Positions 8,239-17,203 of a stretch of DNA of 64,000 nucleotides are shown here, piece after piece. The DNA comes from Yersinia intermedia (lineage in GTDB: Bacteria > Pseudomonadota > Gammaproteobacteria > Enterobacterales > Enterobacteriaceae): NCBI RefSeq assembly GCF_900635455.1, contig NZ_LR134116.1, positions 1,798,001-1,862,000 of the forward strand, given 5' to 3'. The translations under genes were made by a program, and so were the position numbers. Below the pieces are notes generated by a model. It saw only the letters and a list, made by a program, of their open reading frames with translations, did no database searches and was not told the DNA's origin. Every line of letters starts with the position of its first letter. Position 1 is the first letter of the stretch.

Positions 8239-10422
8239 TTGCTAGTGTTGGGGGGGCTGCTGTGGTTAAGCGGCCTTATATACTGGCAGTGTGCGGCATT
8301 GGTTGTTATCAGTTTCGCGTGGGGAAGTTGGCACGGAAATAGCGTATTAATGCAAATTGAGGCGTTAACTCAAGGTGAGCTGCGAGTTATTGCAACCATA
8401 AATAACGCCTATCTGACCTCGGGAGAAGGGAATAAGGTCTTGTTGGGCATTCAGCAAGTTAATGGGCAAAGGGTATTTCCGCCGATTGCAGTATCCGTAA
8501 AGTGGCCGGAGAAGCTTGAACGCCATTGTGCCGGGCAGCAATGGGTGTTGAGGCTACGAATGCGGGCGGTGCATAGCTTACTCAATGAAGGGGGTTTTGA
8601 CAGCCAGCGCTGGGCTATCGCCAACCAGCGTCCATTGCAAGGGCGAGTGATTAAGGCTGAATTGCGTGATGCCCGCTGTAATCTCCGCCAGCGGGTCATC
8701 AGTATTATTGAACAGCAACTACAGCAGTATGATCAGCGGCAGATACTGCTAGCTCTGGCTTTTGGTGAAAGAGAACAGTTGGATACACGCCTGTGGGCGC
8801 TTTTTCGTAATACCGGAACGGCGCACCTGATGGCGATATCGGGTTTGCACATCGGGCTGGCGGCGCTGTTTGGCGGGATACTGGCTCGTGGGAGCCAGTT
8901 CTTTCTACCTGTCCGTTGGGTAGGGCCAGTGTTTCCGCTGTTGATCGGCTGGTTTGTAGCAATGGTTTATGTTTGGTTGGCGGGCACAAATCCACCGGCA
9001 ATGAGGGCGGCTATAGCATTAACCCTATGGTTACTGCTGAGGCTGTTTGGCGTTTTATGCAGCGGCTGGCAAGTGTGGCTCTGGGTGTTGGCGCTAATAT
9101 TACTCAATGAACCATTGGCGGTACTGTCAGACAGTTTCTGGCTCTCCTGTCTGGCAGTATTCAGTCTGATATGCTGGTTTCATTGGGTGCCAATTGTACC
9201 GCGTTTTAGGCGAGGATGGCTTGGGCTGACTAGCCGCTGGTTCCATTTGCAATTTGGCATGATGCTACTATTGATGCCACTACAGATAGGCCTATTTCAT
9301 GGCGTCAGCTTGTTTGCTATCCCTGCAAATTTGTGGGCGGTGCCCATCGTATCCCTGCTTACTGTGCCCTGCGTATTGTTGGCCTTGGCCTGCATACCAT
9401 TACCTACCGTGGCTGGCCTGTTTTGGTTCTTGGCTGATATATCGCTTAGCGCGGTACTTTGGCCACTCAATCACTTAAAAGCCGGTTGGTTACATACCGG
9501 GTCAGCATCCGTTGTTGTAGCTTATGCGGGGTGGTTGGCAATACTTATTTGGCGTTTTCAATGGTGGCGAAGCTATCCGATTGGGGTGATAGTGCTGTGT
9601 GTCAATTTGGTGTTATTCACTCAGCGGCGTGATGATTATCGCTGGCGCGTTGATATGCTGGATATTGGGCACGGTCTGGCAATAGTGATAGAACGCGCAG
9701 GGAAAGCAATTATCTTTGATACGGGCAATCGTTGGCGCACTGGCAGCATAGCAGCCACGGTTATTCTCCCGTATTTGCGCTGGCGGGGTATTGTGGTTGA
9801 GCAAATTATTCTCAGCCATGACCACCTTGATCACACCGGGGGGCTAGCAGAATTAAAGGCAGCATTCCCGCAGGCGAAAGTCCGCGCACCTTTCTCCCTA
9901 ACTGGCCTGATAGCCGATTTGCCCTGTCAGCAAGGGGTAAAATGGCAATGGCAAGGTTTGAATTTTGAGGTTTTGTGGCCAAGAACTCAGGTGATTAATG
10001 CCCAAAATAATGACTCATGTGTCATTCGCATTGATGATGGTCAACAGAGTTTGTTACTGACGGGCGACCTTGAAACGCAGGGGGAACGGTTGTTAGTTAA
10101 AAATCATCGAGCTAAACTAGCCTCAACATTGCTGCAAGTTCCTCACCATGGCAGTAACACTTCTTCTACCGGCCCATTTTTGCGGGCAGTGAAGCCAGAA
10201 TTGGCTTTTGCTTCTGCCGCACGCTATAACCAATGGCACCTGCCTGCTAAAAAAGTGATTAAACGCTATCAAAAAAATAGCATTATTTGGCGTGATACCT
10301 CGGTATCTGGGCAACTAACTGTGTATTTTTACAGCGATAGTTGGCAAATTAAGGGCTATCGGGAACAAATAATGCCACGTTGGTATCACCAGCGGTTTGG
10401 CGTTGGAGGCCATAATGAGTAG
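8239..10422 (+). CDS. comEC: ComEC/Rec2 DNA-uptake channel family protein
   Basis: Predicted inner-membrane channel for single-stranded DNA in natural competence; called ycaI in E. coli. The coordinates give the first ordinary in-frame start (TTG, 727 residues). The order is: N-terminal membrane/OB region, the competence domain with [20 protein letters not shown] and [18 protein letters not shown] (around residues 170-220), many transmembrane helices, then a C-terminal metallo-beta-lactamase-like domain with HDHLDHTGG (around 532-540). The frame is open back to 8122. That stretch encodes VIGVLPLIFLPQLPG, which resembles the E. coli N-terminus, so the true protein probably starts earlier (see findings). 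msbA follows after 35 bp. Confidence 0.9.
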   Translation: MLVLGGLLWLSGLIYWQCAALVVISFAWGSWHGNSVLMQIEALTQGELRVIATINNAYLTSGEGNKVLLGIQQVNGQRVFPPIAVSVKWPEKLERHCAGQQWVLRLRMRAVHSLLNEGGFDSQRWAIANQRPLQGRVIKAELRDARCNLRQRVISIIEQQLQQYDQRQILLALAFGEREQLDTRLWALFRNTGTAHLMAISGLHIGLAALFGGILARGSQFFLPVRWVGPVFPLLIGWFVAMVYVWLAGTNPPAMRAAIALTLWLLLRLFGVLCSGWQVWLWVLALILLNEPLAVLSDSFWLSCLAVFSLICWFHWVPIVPRFRRGWLGLTSRWFHLQFGMMLLLMPLQIGLFHGVSLFAIPANLWAVPIVSLLTVPCVLLALACIPLPTVAGLFWFLADISLSAVLWPLNHLKAGWLHTGSASVVVAYAGWLAILIWRFQWWRSYPIGVIVLCVNLVLFTQRRDDYRWRVDMLDIGHGLAIVIERAGKAIIFDTGNRWRTGSIAATVILPYLRWRGIVVEQIILSHDHLDHTGGLAELKAAFPQAKVRAPFSLTGLIADLPCQQGVKWQWQGLNFEVLWPRTQVINAQNNDSCVIRIDDGQQSLLLTGDLETQGERLLVKNHRAKLASTLLQVPHHGSNTSSTGPFLRAVKPELAFASAARYNQWHLPAKKVIKRYQKNSIIWRDTSVSGQLTVYFYSDSWQIKGYREQIMPRWYHQRFGVGGHNE

Positions 10423-10457
10423 AATGGGCCGCTATTTCTTCTGGTGCTGGTATTTGC

Positions 10458-12206
10458 ATGATGAATGATAAAGATCTATCCACATGGCAGACGTTCCGTC
10501 GCCTCTGGCCAATGATCTCTCCTTATAAGACCGGTCTTGTTGTCGCGGCGATAGCATTAATCCTTAATGCTGCCAGTGACACGTTTATGCTGTCGTTGCT
10601 GAAACCGTTGCTCGATGATGGTTTTGGTAAAGCGAATAGCTCAATTTTAAAATGGATGCCATTGGCTGTTATCGGCTTGATGGTGGTTCGTGGAATAACC
10701 GGCTTTATTTCTAGCTATTGTATCTCATGGGTCTCTGGTCAAGTCGTGATGTTCATCCGTCGCCGCTTGTTCAGCCATATGATGGGGATGCCGGTATCCT
10801 TCTTTGATCAGCAATCGACTGGCACGTTGTTGTCCCGTATTACCTATGATTCTGAACAGGTAGCGGCATCATCTTCTGGCGCACTGGTTACCGTGGTGCG
10901 TGAAGGGGCCTCTATTATCGGTTTGTTTATTATGATGTTTTATTACAGTTGGCAGTTGTCGCTGATTTTAATCGTCATTGCACCGATTGTTTCTGTTTCT
11001 ATCCGATTGGTCTCTAAGCGTTTTCGTAATATCAGCAAGAACATGCAAAGCACCATGGGGGAAGTTACCACCAGTGCAGAGCAAATGCTGAAAGGGCACA
11101 AAGAGGTGTTGATCTTTGGTGGCCAGAAAGTTGAAACCGAGCGCTTTGATACCGTCAGTAATCGCATGCGTCAGCAGGGGATGAAGCTGGTCTCTGCTTC
11201 TTCCATTTCTGACCCCATCATTCAGTTGATTGCCTCATTTGCGTTGGCATTTGTGTTGTATGCGGCCAGTTTCCCAAGTGTTATGGAAACCCTGACAGCC
11301 GGTACTATCACCGTGGTGTTCTCGGCAATGATTGCTCTGATGCGCCCGTTGAAGTCTCTTACCAATGTGAATGCACAGTTCCAGCGCGGAATGGCAGCTT
11401 GTCAGACGCTATTTACTATTCTGGATATGGAGCAGGAAAAAGACGAGGGGAAACTCGAAGTTGAACGGGCAAAAGGCGATATAGAGTTCCGCCATGTGAC
11501 TTTCTACTATCCAGGTAAAGATACCCCAGCTCTGAATGATATCAACATACACATTGAAGCGGGTAAAACCGTGGCATTGGTAGGGCGTTCAGGCTCCGGT
11601 AAGTCAACTATCGCCAATTTGCTGACCCGTTTCTATGATGTTAGCGAAGGCAGTATCTTGATGGATGGACACGATCTGCGTGAGTACCGGCTTGGTGCTT
11701 TGCGAAACCAAGTCGCATTGGTGTCGCAAAACGTTCACCTGTTCAATGATACGGTTGCCAATAATATCGCTTATGCCCGTGACGAGCACTATAGCCGCGC
11801 TGAAATCGAAGAAGCCGCCCGAATGGCATATGCCATGGACTTTATCAATAAAATGGAATTTGGCCTCGATACCGTTATTGGCGAGAACGGTGTGATGCTC
11901 TCAGGTGGGCAGCGTCAGCGTATCGCTATCGCTCGTGCGTTATTGCGCGATTGCCCGATACTGATTCTGGATGAAGCTACCTCAGCGCTGGATACTGAAT
12001 CTGAACGGGCGATTCAGGCTGCATTGGATGAATTGCAGAAAAACCGGACTTCACTGGTTATTGCCCATCGCTTATCCACAATTGAAAAAGCCGATGAAAT
12101 TTTGGTCATTGAAGAGGGCCGCATCGTTGAACGTGGTGTGCATGCCGAGTTGCTAGCGAAGCATGGTGCATATGCGCAACTTAACCGTATGCAGTTTGGC
12201 CAATGA
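10458..12206 (+). CDS. msbA: Lipid A export ABC transporter MsbA
   Basis: Homodimeric inner-membrane ABC flippase moving core-lipid A to the periplasmic leaflet. It has 582 residues, identical in length to E. coli MsbA. An N-terminal six-helix domain starts [20 protein letters not shown]. The ATPase domain has Walker [10 protein letters not shown] (about 376-384), signature [16 protein letters not shown] (about 480-495), Walker [13 protein letters not shown] and the switch His in [12 protein letters not shown]. The start was chosen because MMNDKD aligns with E. coli MHNDKD. It overlaps lpxK by four bases (ATGA), indicating translational coupling of lipid A export and synthesis. Confidence 0.98.
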   Translation: MMNDKDLSTWQTFRRLWPMISPYKTGLVVAAIALILNAASDTFMLSLLKPLLDDGFGKANSSILKWMPLAVIGLMVVRGITGFISSYCISWVSGQVVMFIRRRLFSHMMGMPVSFFDQQSTGTLLSRITYDSEQVAASSSGALVTVVREGASIIGLFIMMFYYSWQLSLILIVIAPIVSVSIRLVSKRFRNISKNMQSTMGEVTTSAEQMLKGHKEVLIFGGQKVETERFDTVSNRMRQQGMKLVSASSISDPIIQLIASFALAFVLYAASFPSVMETLTAGTITVVFSAMIALMRPLKSLTNVNAQFQRGMAACQTLFTILDMEQEKDEGKLEVERAKGDIEFRHVTFYYPGKDTPALNDINIHIEAGKTVALVGRSGSGKSTIANLLTRFYDVSEGSILMDGHDLREYRLGALRNQVALVSQNVHLFNDTVANNIAYARDEHYSRAEIEEAARMAYAMDFINKMEFGLDTVIGENGVMLSGGQRQRIAIARALLRDCPILILDEATSALDTESERAIQAALDELQKNRTSLVIAHRLSTIEKADEILVIEEGRIVERGVHAELLAKHGAYAQLNRMQFGQ

Positions 12207-13189
12207 TTGAGCGTATCTGGTCTGGGCAGTCTTGGCTGTATTTGCTCCTGCTGCCGCTATCCTGGTTATATGGTGCGGTCACCGCGCTTATCCGGGCCAG
12301 TTACTCTCTTGGTTGGCGCACCGCGTGGCGTTCACCGGTTCCGGTGATTATTGTCGGCAATCTTACTGCTGGCGGTAATGGCAAGACACCCGTCGTAATC
12401 TGGCTGGTGGAACAGCTACAACTACGGGGTTACCGTGTTGGGGTGGTGTCTCGTGGTTACGGTGGTAAGTCTGATGTGTATCCGCTACTGCTATCCAATG
12501 CGACGTCCACGGCGCAGGCGGGTGATGAGCCAGTGCTGATACACCAACGTACTCAGGCACCGGTGGCGGTCTCGCCAAAGCGCTCAGACGCCATTAAGGC
12601 ACTACTAAATGCCCATGCCCTGGACTTCATCATCACCGATGATGGATTGCAGCATTACGCGCTACAGCGTGATTTTGAGCTGGTGGTGATCGATGGTGTA
12701 CGCCGCTTCGGTAATGGCTGGTGGCTACCGGCAGGTCCGATGCGTGAACGGGCGGGGCGCTTGCACTCAGTGGATGCGGTCATCACCAATGGTGGCATTG
12801 CAGCTACTGGTGAAATACCGATGCAGTTGGTGGCGCGGCAGGCGGTCAATCTGGTTACCGGTGAACGGTTGCCCGCACAGCAACTCCAGCATGTCGTTGC
12901 TATGGCGGGTATTGGTCATCCTCCTCGGTTCTTCGCCACACTGAATATGCTGGGGATTGAACCTAAGAGTGAGTATGCTTTTGCTGACCATCAGGATTAT
13001 TCATTAGCACAACTTAGTCCGCTAACGAGTGGCCCGCAAACATTATTAATGACTGAGAAAGATGCCGTAAAATGTCGGGCTTTTGCTCAGCCTAATTGGT
13101 GGTACCTGCCAGTAGATGCACAGTTACCGCCGGATCAAGCTGAACAATTGCTATTAAACATTCAGGCATTATCGCGCCACACCAGGTAG
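12203..13189 (+). CDS. lpxK: Tetraacyldisaccharide 4'-kinase
   Basis: Phosphorylates the 4'-position of the lipid A precursor disaccharide, a membrane-associated step of the Raetz pathway. The 328-residue protein starts [20 protein letters not shown] with an N-terminal hydrophobic helix. The P-loop [13 protein letters not shown] is at about residues 51-63, and the [19 protein letters not shown] motif with catalytic Asp is near 145. It overlaps msbA by 4 bp and ends 7 bp before the convergent hglS stop, with no terminator hairpin in the gap. Confidence 0.97.
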   Translation: MIERIWSGQSWLYLLLLPLSWLYGAVTALIRASYSLGWRTAWRSPVPVIIVGNLTAGGNGKTPVVIWLVEQLQLRGYRVGVVSRGYGGKSDVYPLLLSNATSTAQAGDEPVLIHQRTQAPVAVSPKRSDAIKALLNAHALDFIITDDGLQHYALQRDFELVVIDGVRRFGNGWWLPAGPMRERAGRLHSVDAVITNGGIAATGEIPMQLVARQAVNLVTGERLPAQQLQHVVAMAGIGHPPRFFATLNMLGIEPKSEYAFADHQDYSLAQLSPLTSGPQTLLMTEKDAVKCRAFAQPNWWYLPVDAQLPPDQAEQLLLNIQALSRHTR

Positions 13190-13196
13190 ACCAACT

Positions 13197-14603
13197 TTAT
13201 AGACTCAGTAGTGTTAGCTTAAGGGCTGTCGCGCACGCCATAATCGAGCGCTGCTGGGTTTCCTCATATAGCTGTAGTTCATCAATTACCGTAGCCCCCA
13301 GCGCCCGCTGGAAATCCTGCTTGCTGGAGTGCCCTGCAAATTGACTGTGACCTTTATCCCCTAAATTTGATTGAAAAATACCTGCGGCACTGACGGGGAG
13401 AAAATCTTCATAAACTAAAGGTTCATATTGGATAAATTCACCGTCAATCAATTCGTCTAGTGTCAGATCTTGCATTGATACAGTAGGCGCGTTGAGGCCT
13501 TTCTCAGTAGGAAAATAGCGGAAGAAAGCGAGTTTTTCAGCGCGCATTGTCGGGTAATCATCTGGGAATTGGCTAAATTTCTCATTGAGAATTGCCATGT
13601 ATTGCGGGGCATTTTTTTCATTTGCGGGAACCTGTAATTGATCTTGTGCCGCTTGTAGCAGGTTATCATAGAGATTACGGCCCTTCGCTGTCAGCGCTGC
13701 CCCCCGTTGTTCTATTTCACCAAAACGTGCGGTGTGATGCCCTTGAATGATTTGCCCATCTGTTGCAAAAAATGAAACGTCCTCCTCAAGGGCCTTAAAG
13801 CTGGTTTGCCGTAATAATATCGGGCAGCGGCGCGGAGGTGGTCCTTCGATTACTGCTTTGGGGGGAATCTGATGTGCTGGCATCGCCATTTGTACGGCAT
13901 CGATATTCAACGTCCGTGGGGTTAGGTGGTTAATATGTGGTCCTTTGAAAGCCACCACATCGGCAATTAAACGATGCTGGTCGTGCAGTTGTTGGTAAAC
14001 ATCAGCACTTACCGTTGCTTGATTATGCCAGCGGAATGTCTCTAATGACTGAGTAATAAAGTCATCAGCTTCATTGCTGGTCAGCCCGCCGGAAGTTTCA
14101 TGCTGAGTAATTAATTCGATAGCCCGTGGGGTAAATATCACTCTTTTTGCCAGAATATCGGCAGCTTGTTGCCGCAACTCTGGCTGCTCAATTAATTCAA
14201 GGCGCAATAATGAGGTGAAAATTCTAAAGGGGCAGGTTTGTAGCGACGTTTCATGTATCGCGCGGAATGCCGTCGAGTGAACCGGAACGCCTGCTGGCGC
14301 CAGGTCATAATAGCCAACAGGTACCATGCCCATCACCGCAAACAGTCGGCGCAGGGTAGCAAGTTCAGCGGCGGTTCCCACTCGGATTGCACCGTGTCGC
14401 TCCATGTCGAGGCGTTCAATCTCTCCAGTTTGACGCAAATGGCGGGTCAGTTCCGGTTGCTGACTCATGGTTTGCTTGTTGATATCAGCAACCAGTTCTA
14501 GCAAGGCACTGTATAGCGGTACTTCATCCTGATACATATCCGACATGGCACTGGAGAATCTGGCGCGAATCTCATCGGGATGGACGAACGGCGGGTGAGT
14601 CAT
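13197..14603 (-). CDS. hglS: 2-oxoadipate dioxygenase/decarboxylase (HglS/YdcJ, DUF1338)
   Basis: Non-haem iron enzyme of the vicinal-oxygen-chelate fold. Characterised members convert 2-oxoadipate to D-2-hydroxyglutarate in lysine catabolism; E. coli YdcJ is a homologue. The 468-residue protein contains ERHGAIRVG with His70 and Arg74, and GPHINHLTPR with His226. These coincide with the metal- and substrate-binding His70, Arg74 and His226 reported for the Pseudomonas enzyme. A Glu near 296 (RFGEIEQRG) is the probable third metal ligand. The start at 14603 gives MTHPPFVHPDEIRARF, which fits YdcJ. In E. coli ydcJ is elsewhere, so this is a lineage-specific position. No other lysine-catabolic gene is visible nearby, so its physiological substrate is inferred. 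Confidence 0.88.
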   Translation of the reverse strand: MTHPPFVHPDEIRARFSSAMSDMYQDEVPLYSALLELVADINKQTMSQQPELTRHLRQTGEIERLDMERHGAIRVGTAAELATLRRLFAVMGMVPVGYYDLAPAGVPVHSTAFRAIHETSLQTCPFRIFTSLLRLELIEQPELRQQAADILAKRVIFTPRAIELITQHETSGGLTSNEADDFITQSLETFRWHNQATVSADVYQQLHDQHRLIADVVAFKGPHINHLTPRTLNIDAVQMAMPAHQIPPKAVIEGPPPRRCPILLRQTSFKALEEDVSFFATDGQIIQGHHTARFGEIEQRGAALTAKGRNLYDNLLQAAQDQLQVPANEKNAPQYMAILNEKFSQFPDDYPTMRAEKLAFFRYFPTEKGLNAPTVSMQDLTLDELIDGEFIQYEPLVYEDFLPVSAAGIFQSNLGDKGHSQFAGHSSKQDFQRALGATVIDELQLYEETQQRSIMACATALKLTLLSL

Positions 14604-14803
14604 AATCGGATAGCTCCTTCATGCTTATTCAGTTTTTAGTCTAGATTGATATCGATAATTAATGGGGTAAGCAGTGGAGAATATTGGTTTTTTCTGCGTG
14701 GCATCTCATTGATGCTATTTACTGATCTATCTCCCCAGATAAAATAGTTGCGTAGCGTGGTGTTTTATGAGTTAATAGCCGCTGGCCTGTGCTACAGACC
14801 TAT

Positions 14804-14947
14804 TTATGTGTAAGAGTGTTCGAGACTAAAGTAAAGCAGTTCCTCCCAGACGTTATCTTGTTGATGCCGATCCAAAGACGAACCTTCCAGTATCTCTGAT
14901 AGTAACTCCCATAAGTAATGTTCTGATACAGGCCCGCTATTACTCAT
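14804..14947 (-). CDS. Small hypothetical protein, 47 residues
   Basis: An ATG-to-TAA frame of 48 codons encodes MSNSGPVSEHYLWELLSEIL, then an acidic, helix-like tail containing DNVWEELLYFSLEH. The composition (several Glu, Leu, Trp, few rare residues) is protein-like. A purine box (AAGG) lies about 10 bases before the start. It is on the hglS strand, 200 bp upstream of hglS, and divergent from the cold-shock gene at 15009. I do not recognise a family. Size and acidity recall small enterobacterial regulatory or connector proteins, but no specific similarity is claimed. It could be a chance frame. Confidence 0.45.
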   Translation of the reverse strand: MSNSGPVSEHYLWELLSEILEGSSLDRHQQDNVWEELLYFSLEHSYT

Positions 14948-15008
14948 AGCGCGAGTGCCTTATGGCAGATTTAATGTTATTTGAAAGAAGAAGTTGAAGG
15001 TGAAGTTT

Positions 15009-15218
15009 ATGTCTAAGAAGACAGGTCAGGTTAAGTGGTTCAACGAAAGCAAAGGTTTTGGTTTTATTGAACAGCATGATGGCGGTAAAGATGTGTTTGT
15101 TCACTTCTCCGCGATCGCAACTGATGGTTTCAAAACCTTGGCTGAAGGCCAGCGTGTTGAGTATACCATCCAAGACAGCCCGCGCGGGCCGGCTGCTGCA
15201 AACGTTGTTGCTCTGTAA
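15009..15218 (+). CDS. Cold-shock protein, CspE/CspC type
   Basis: A 69-residue single cold-shock domain that binds single-stranded RNA/DNA and melts RNA structure. It begins [20 protein letters not shown]. Both nucleic-acid motifs are intact: RNP1 KGFGFI (about 15-20) and RNP2 VFVHFSAI (about 29-36). The end [10 protein letters not shown] is typical. The start at 15009 was chosen over an in-frame ATG-like extension at 14994 because GAAGG lies just upstream and family members start MSK. It is closest to E. coli CspE/CspC. An intrinsic terminator follows at 15299. The 14948-15008 leader may be part of a longer cold-shock 5' UTR. Confidence 0.93.
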   Translation: MSKKTGQVKWFNESKGFGFIEQHDGGKDVFVHFSAIATDGFKTLAEGQRVEYTIQDSPRGPAAANVVAL

Positions 15219-15298
15219 TTTAAGAGAAAGAATGTTTAGATTATCTTAGAAAGTGATGATGCCGATGTGCTAATCATCGATCTGGATAGCAAAATTCT

Positions 15299-15325
15299 AA
15301 AGCCCGCACTTATGCGGGTTTTTTC
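15299..15325 (+). terminator. Terminator of the first cold-shock gene
   Basis: The stem CCCGCA-CTTA-TGCGGG (15303-15318), extended by flanking A/T pairs, is followed by six T residues. It lies about 85 bp after the stop codon. Confidence 0.88.
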
Positions 15326-15434
15326 ATAAAATCAAGCTCATAGAGGTTTAATCAGAAAACTTTAGGATGGGCAACTGCATCTAAACAATAAATAAAAATG
15401 AGTTGTTAGGATGCCCAGTAAAAGGAAATTTATT

Positions 15435-15644
15435 ATGACGTTAAAAATGGGTCGCGTGAAATGGTTCAACCAATCAGAAGGTTACGGTTTCATTTCACCA
15501 CACGATGGTAGTTTGGATGTGTATGTCAGCAAGACGGCTATCGCCAACACCAAAAATAAATCACTGAGCGAAGGGCAGGACGTTGAATTCTCTACTTATC
15601 GTAGTATTCACGGGCCGTCAGCAGCAGATGTGATCGCTTTCTAA
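15435..15644 (+). CDS. Divergent cold-shock-like protein
   Basis: A 69-residue protein starting MTLKMGRVKWFNQSEGYGFI, clearly a cold-shock domain, but with altered nucleic-acid motifs. RNP1 reads EGYGFI instead of KGFGFI. RNP2 reads VYVSKTAI instead of VFVHFSAI, so the conserved His and one stacking Phe are lost. The end GPSAADVIAF keeps the fold's last strand. The start at 15435 was chosen over the upstream in-frame ATG at 15411 because AAAGGAAA sits 8 bases before it and family members start about here. It lies 216 bp after the canonical gene in tandem and has its own terminator. Probably a diverged duplicate; nucleic-acid binding may be weakened or altered. Confidence 0.85.
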   Translation: MTLKMGRVKWFNQSEGYGFISPHDGSLDVYVSKTAIANTKNKSLSEGQDVEFSTYRSIHGPSAADVIAF

Positions 15645-15676
15645 GTAAACGACGAATAACTCGTTTGCTTATTAGA

Positions 15677-15705
15677 AAACGGCTACCTTTTGGTAGCCGT
15701 TTGTA
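15677..15705. terminator. Bidirectional terminator after the divergent cold-shock gene
   Basis: An 11-bp perfect stem AAACGGCTACC/GGTAGCCGTTT with a TTTT loop (15677-15702). T-rich sequence follows on the plus strand and TTTTC on the minus strand. It could therefore also end a minus-strand transcript arriving from around 15850. Confidence 0.88.
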
Positions 15706-15795
15706 TTTATACCCTGGGGTATTTTTGGCCTCTATTCGACAGGTTGCTTTGTCGCCGGGCGCTTTTGCAGGTGCTTCTATTTGTTTTTATGCGGC

Positions 15796-15846
15796 TTAGT
15801 TGCTGAAGTTAGCAAACAGCGCAATAATTTTATGGAATACTTTCAT
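15796..15846 (-). CDS. Candidate 16-residue peptide
   Basis: ATG-to-TAA frame encoding MKVFHKIIALFANFSN, hydrophobic with a basic start, like short enterobacterial leader or membrane peptides. The minus strand then runs about 90 bp to the bidirectional terminator at 15677, so a short transcript is possible. The ribosome-binding region (GAGTAAGAA) is weak and no family is recognised. It may be chance. Confidence 0.22.
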   Translation of the reverse strand: MKVFHKIIALFANFSN

Positions 15847-15869
15847 TTCTTACTCGATAGGTCTATTTG

Positions 15870-15885
15870 TGTGATGTGAGTCACA
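15870..15885. promoter_or_regulatory. CRP-type palindrome
   Basis: TGTGATGTGAGTCACA has both perfect CRP half-sites (TGTGA-N6-TCACA). It lies in the 455-bp space between the divergent cold-shock gene and ycaR, 230 bp before ycaR and 24 bp from the candidate minus-strand peptide start. Its target gene is unclear. The rest of 15886-16099 is AT-rich with no gene seen. Confidence 0.5.
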
Positions 15886-16099
15886 AAATTCTACTCCTCG
15901 CCATTCAACATATCAATAACAAAACCAGCATTTATCCCACGAAATTGCTATCTATATTTACTTATGTGGTTGCTAATTAACATAACTGCTTGTTATTAAT
16001 CGCTGATATCACTGGCAGCATCGGCACAGTTAACCTGCATCAGCAGATATGGTATCCTCGAGCACTTTCCCGCTGGCTAAACTCCATTCTGGAGGATGT

Positions 16100-16282
16100 A
16101 TGGACCACCGCTTACTCGAAATCGTTGCCTGTCCGGTCTGCAACGGTAAGTTGTATTTCAATAAAGAAAACCTTGAATTGGTATGTAAAGCTGACAATCT
16201 GGCTTACCCGGTGCGCGATGGCATTCCGGTATTGTTGGAGAATGAAGCCCGCCCACTGTCAATTAATGAGAAGCACGCATGA
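16100..16282 (+). CDS. ycaR: YcaR, Trm112-family small protein (UPF0434)
   Basis: A 60-residue protein starting [20 protein letters not shown]. The CPVC pair and the [10 protein letters not shown] segment define the bacterial Trm112-like family, whose eukaryotic relatives are zinc-binding partners of methyltransferases; the bacterial role is not established. The start follows GGAGG with ideal spacing, so upstream in-frame codons from 16049 were rejected. The stop overlaps the kdsB start (ATGA), indicating coupling, as in E. coli where ycaR lies between lpxK and kdsB. Confidence 0.93.
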   Translation: MDHRLLEIVACPVCNGKLYFNKENLELVCKADNLAYPVRDGIPVLLENEARPLSINEKHA

Positions 16283-17031
16283 GTTTCATCGCTATAATTC
16301 CCGCTCGTTATGCCTCAACCCGTTTACCCGGCAAGCCATTGGCTGATATTGCGGGCAAACCGATGGTGGTTCATGTGATGGAACGAGCAAAGGCATCAGG
16401 TGCCGCACGGGTGATAGTAGCAACGGATCATCCTGAGGTGATGAAAGCTGTTGAGGCTGCCGGTGGCGAGGTGTGTATGACCCGTGCCGACCATCAGTCT
16501 GGTACCGAACGTTTGGCTGAAGTCATTGAATATTATGGTTTTTCAGATGACGATATTATCGTGAATGTTCAAGGGGACGAACCTCTGATACCCCCGGTAA
16601 TTATCCGTCAGGTGGCTGATAACCTGGCCGCTTGTAGCGCTGGCATGGCAACATTAGCGGTACCGATTGAAAGTAGCGAAGAAGCATTTAACCCTAATGC
16701 GGTGAAAGTGGTGATGGATCAGCAAGGCTACGCGCTCTATTTCTCCCGCGCGGCAATCCCGTGGGAAAGAGAGCGTTTTGCTCAGTCAAAAGAGACTATC
16801 GGTGATTGTTTCTTACGCCATATTGGTATCTATGCTTATCGTGCCGGCTTTATCCGCCGCTATGTTAACTGGGCACCGAGCAAACTCGAACAAATCGAGC
16901 TATTAGAGCAACTTCGTGTGCTGTGGTATGGCGAAAAGATCCATGTCGCGGTAGCGAAAGCGATACCAACAGTTGGGGTTGATACTCAGGCTGATCTGGA
17001 TCGGGTGCGCGCTATCATGCTTCATCAGTAA
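16279..17031 (+). CDS. kdsB: CMP-KDO synthetase
   Basis: Cytidylyltransferase activating 3-deoxy-D-manno-octulosonate with CTP for transfer to lipid A. The 250-residue protein starts [20 protein letters not shown]. The nucleotide-binding motif [14 protein letters not shown] is at about residues 8-21 and the metal-binding [12 protein letters not shown] near 96-107; the [16 protein letters not shown] segment is also typical. It overlaps ycaR by 4 bp and ends before a clear terminator. Confidence 0.97.
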   Translation: MSFIAIIPARYASTRLPGKPLADIAGKPMVVHVMERAKASGAARVIVATDHPEVMKAVEAAGGEVCMTRADHQSGTERLAEVIEYYGFSDDDIIVNVQGDEPLIPPVIIRQVADNLAACSAGMATLAVPIESSEEAFNPNAVKVVMDQQGYALYFSRAAIPWERERFAQSKETIGDCFLRHIGIYAYRAGFIRRYVNWAPSKLEQIELLEQLRVLWYGEKIHVAVAKAIPTVGVDTQADLDRVRAIMLHQ

Positions 17032-17055
17032 CCATTACGAGTACAGAACGGTTGG

Positions 17056-17084
17056 TGCCAGGTGCGATCGGGCCTGGCATTTTT
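17056..17084 (+). terminator. Terminator of kdsB
   Basis: The stem TGCCAGG/CCTGGCA with a 10-nt loop (17056-17079) is followed by TTTTT, 25 bp after the kdsB stop. Confidence 0.88.
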
Positions 17085-17203
17085 ACGCTGTATCTGATGG
17101 TTTGATTTTTATTATGAATAATACTTGATCTGCATTCTGGAAATATCCCGCCCGCCATCCCATTATGAACCATCAATTTCGCCAGATAATTGGACTGAGC
17201 ATA

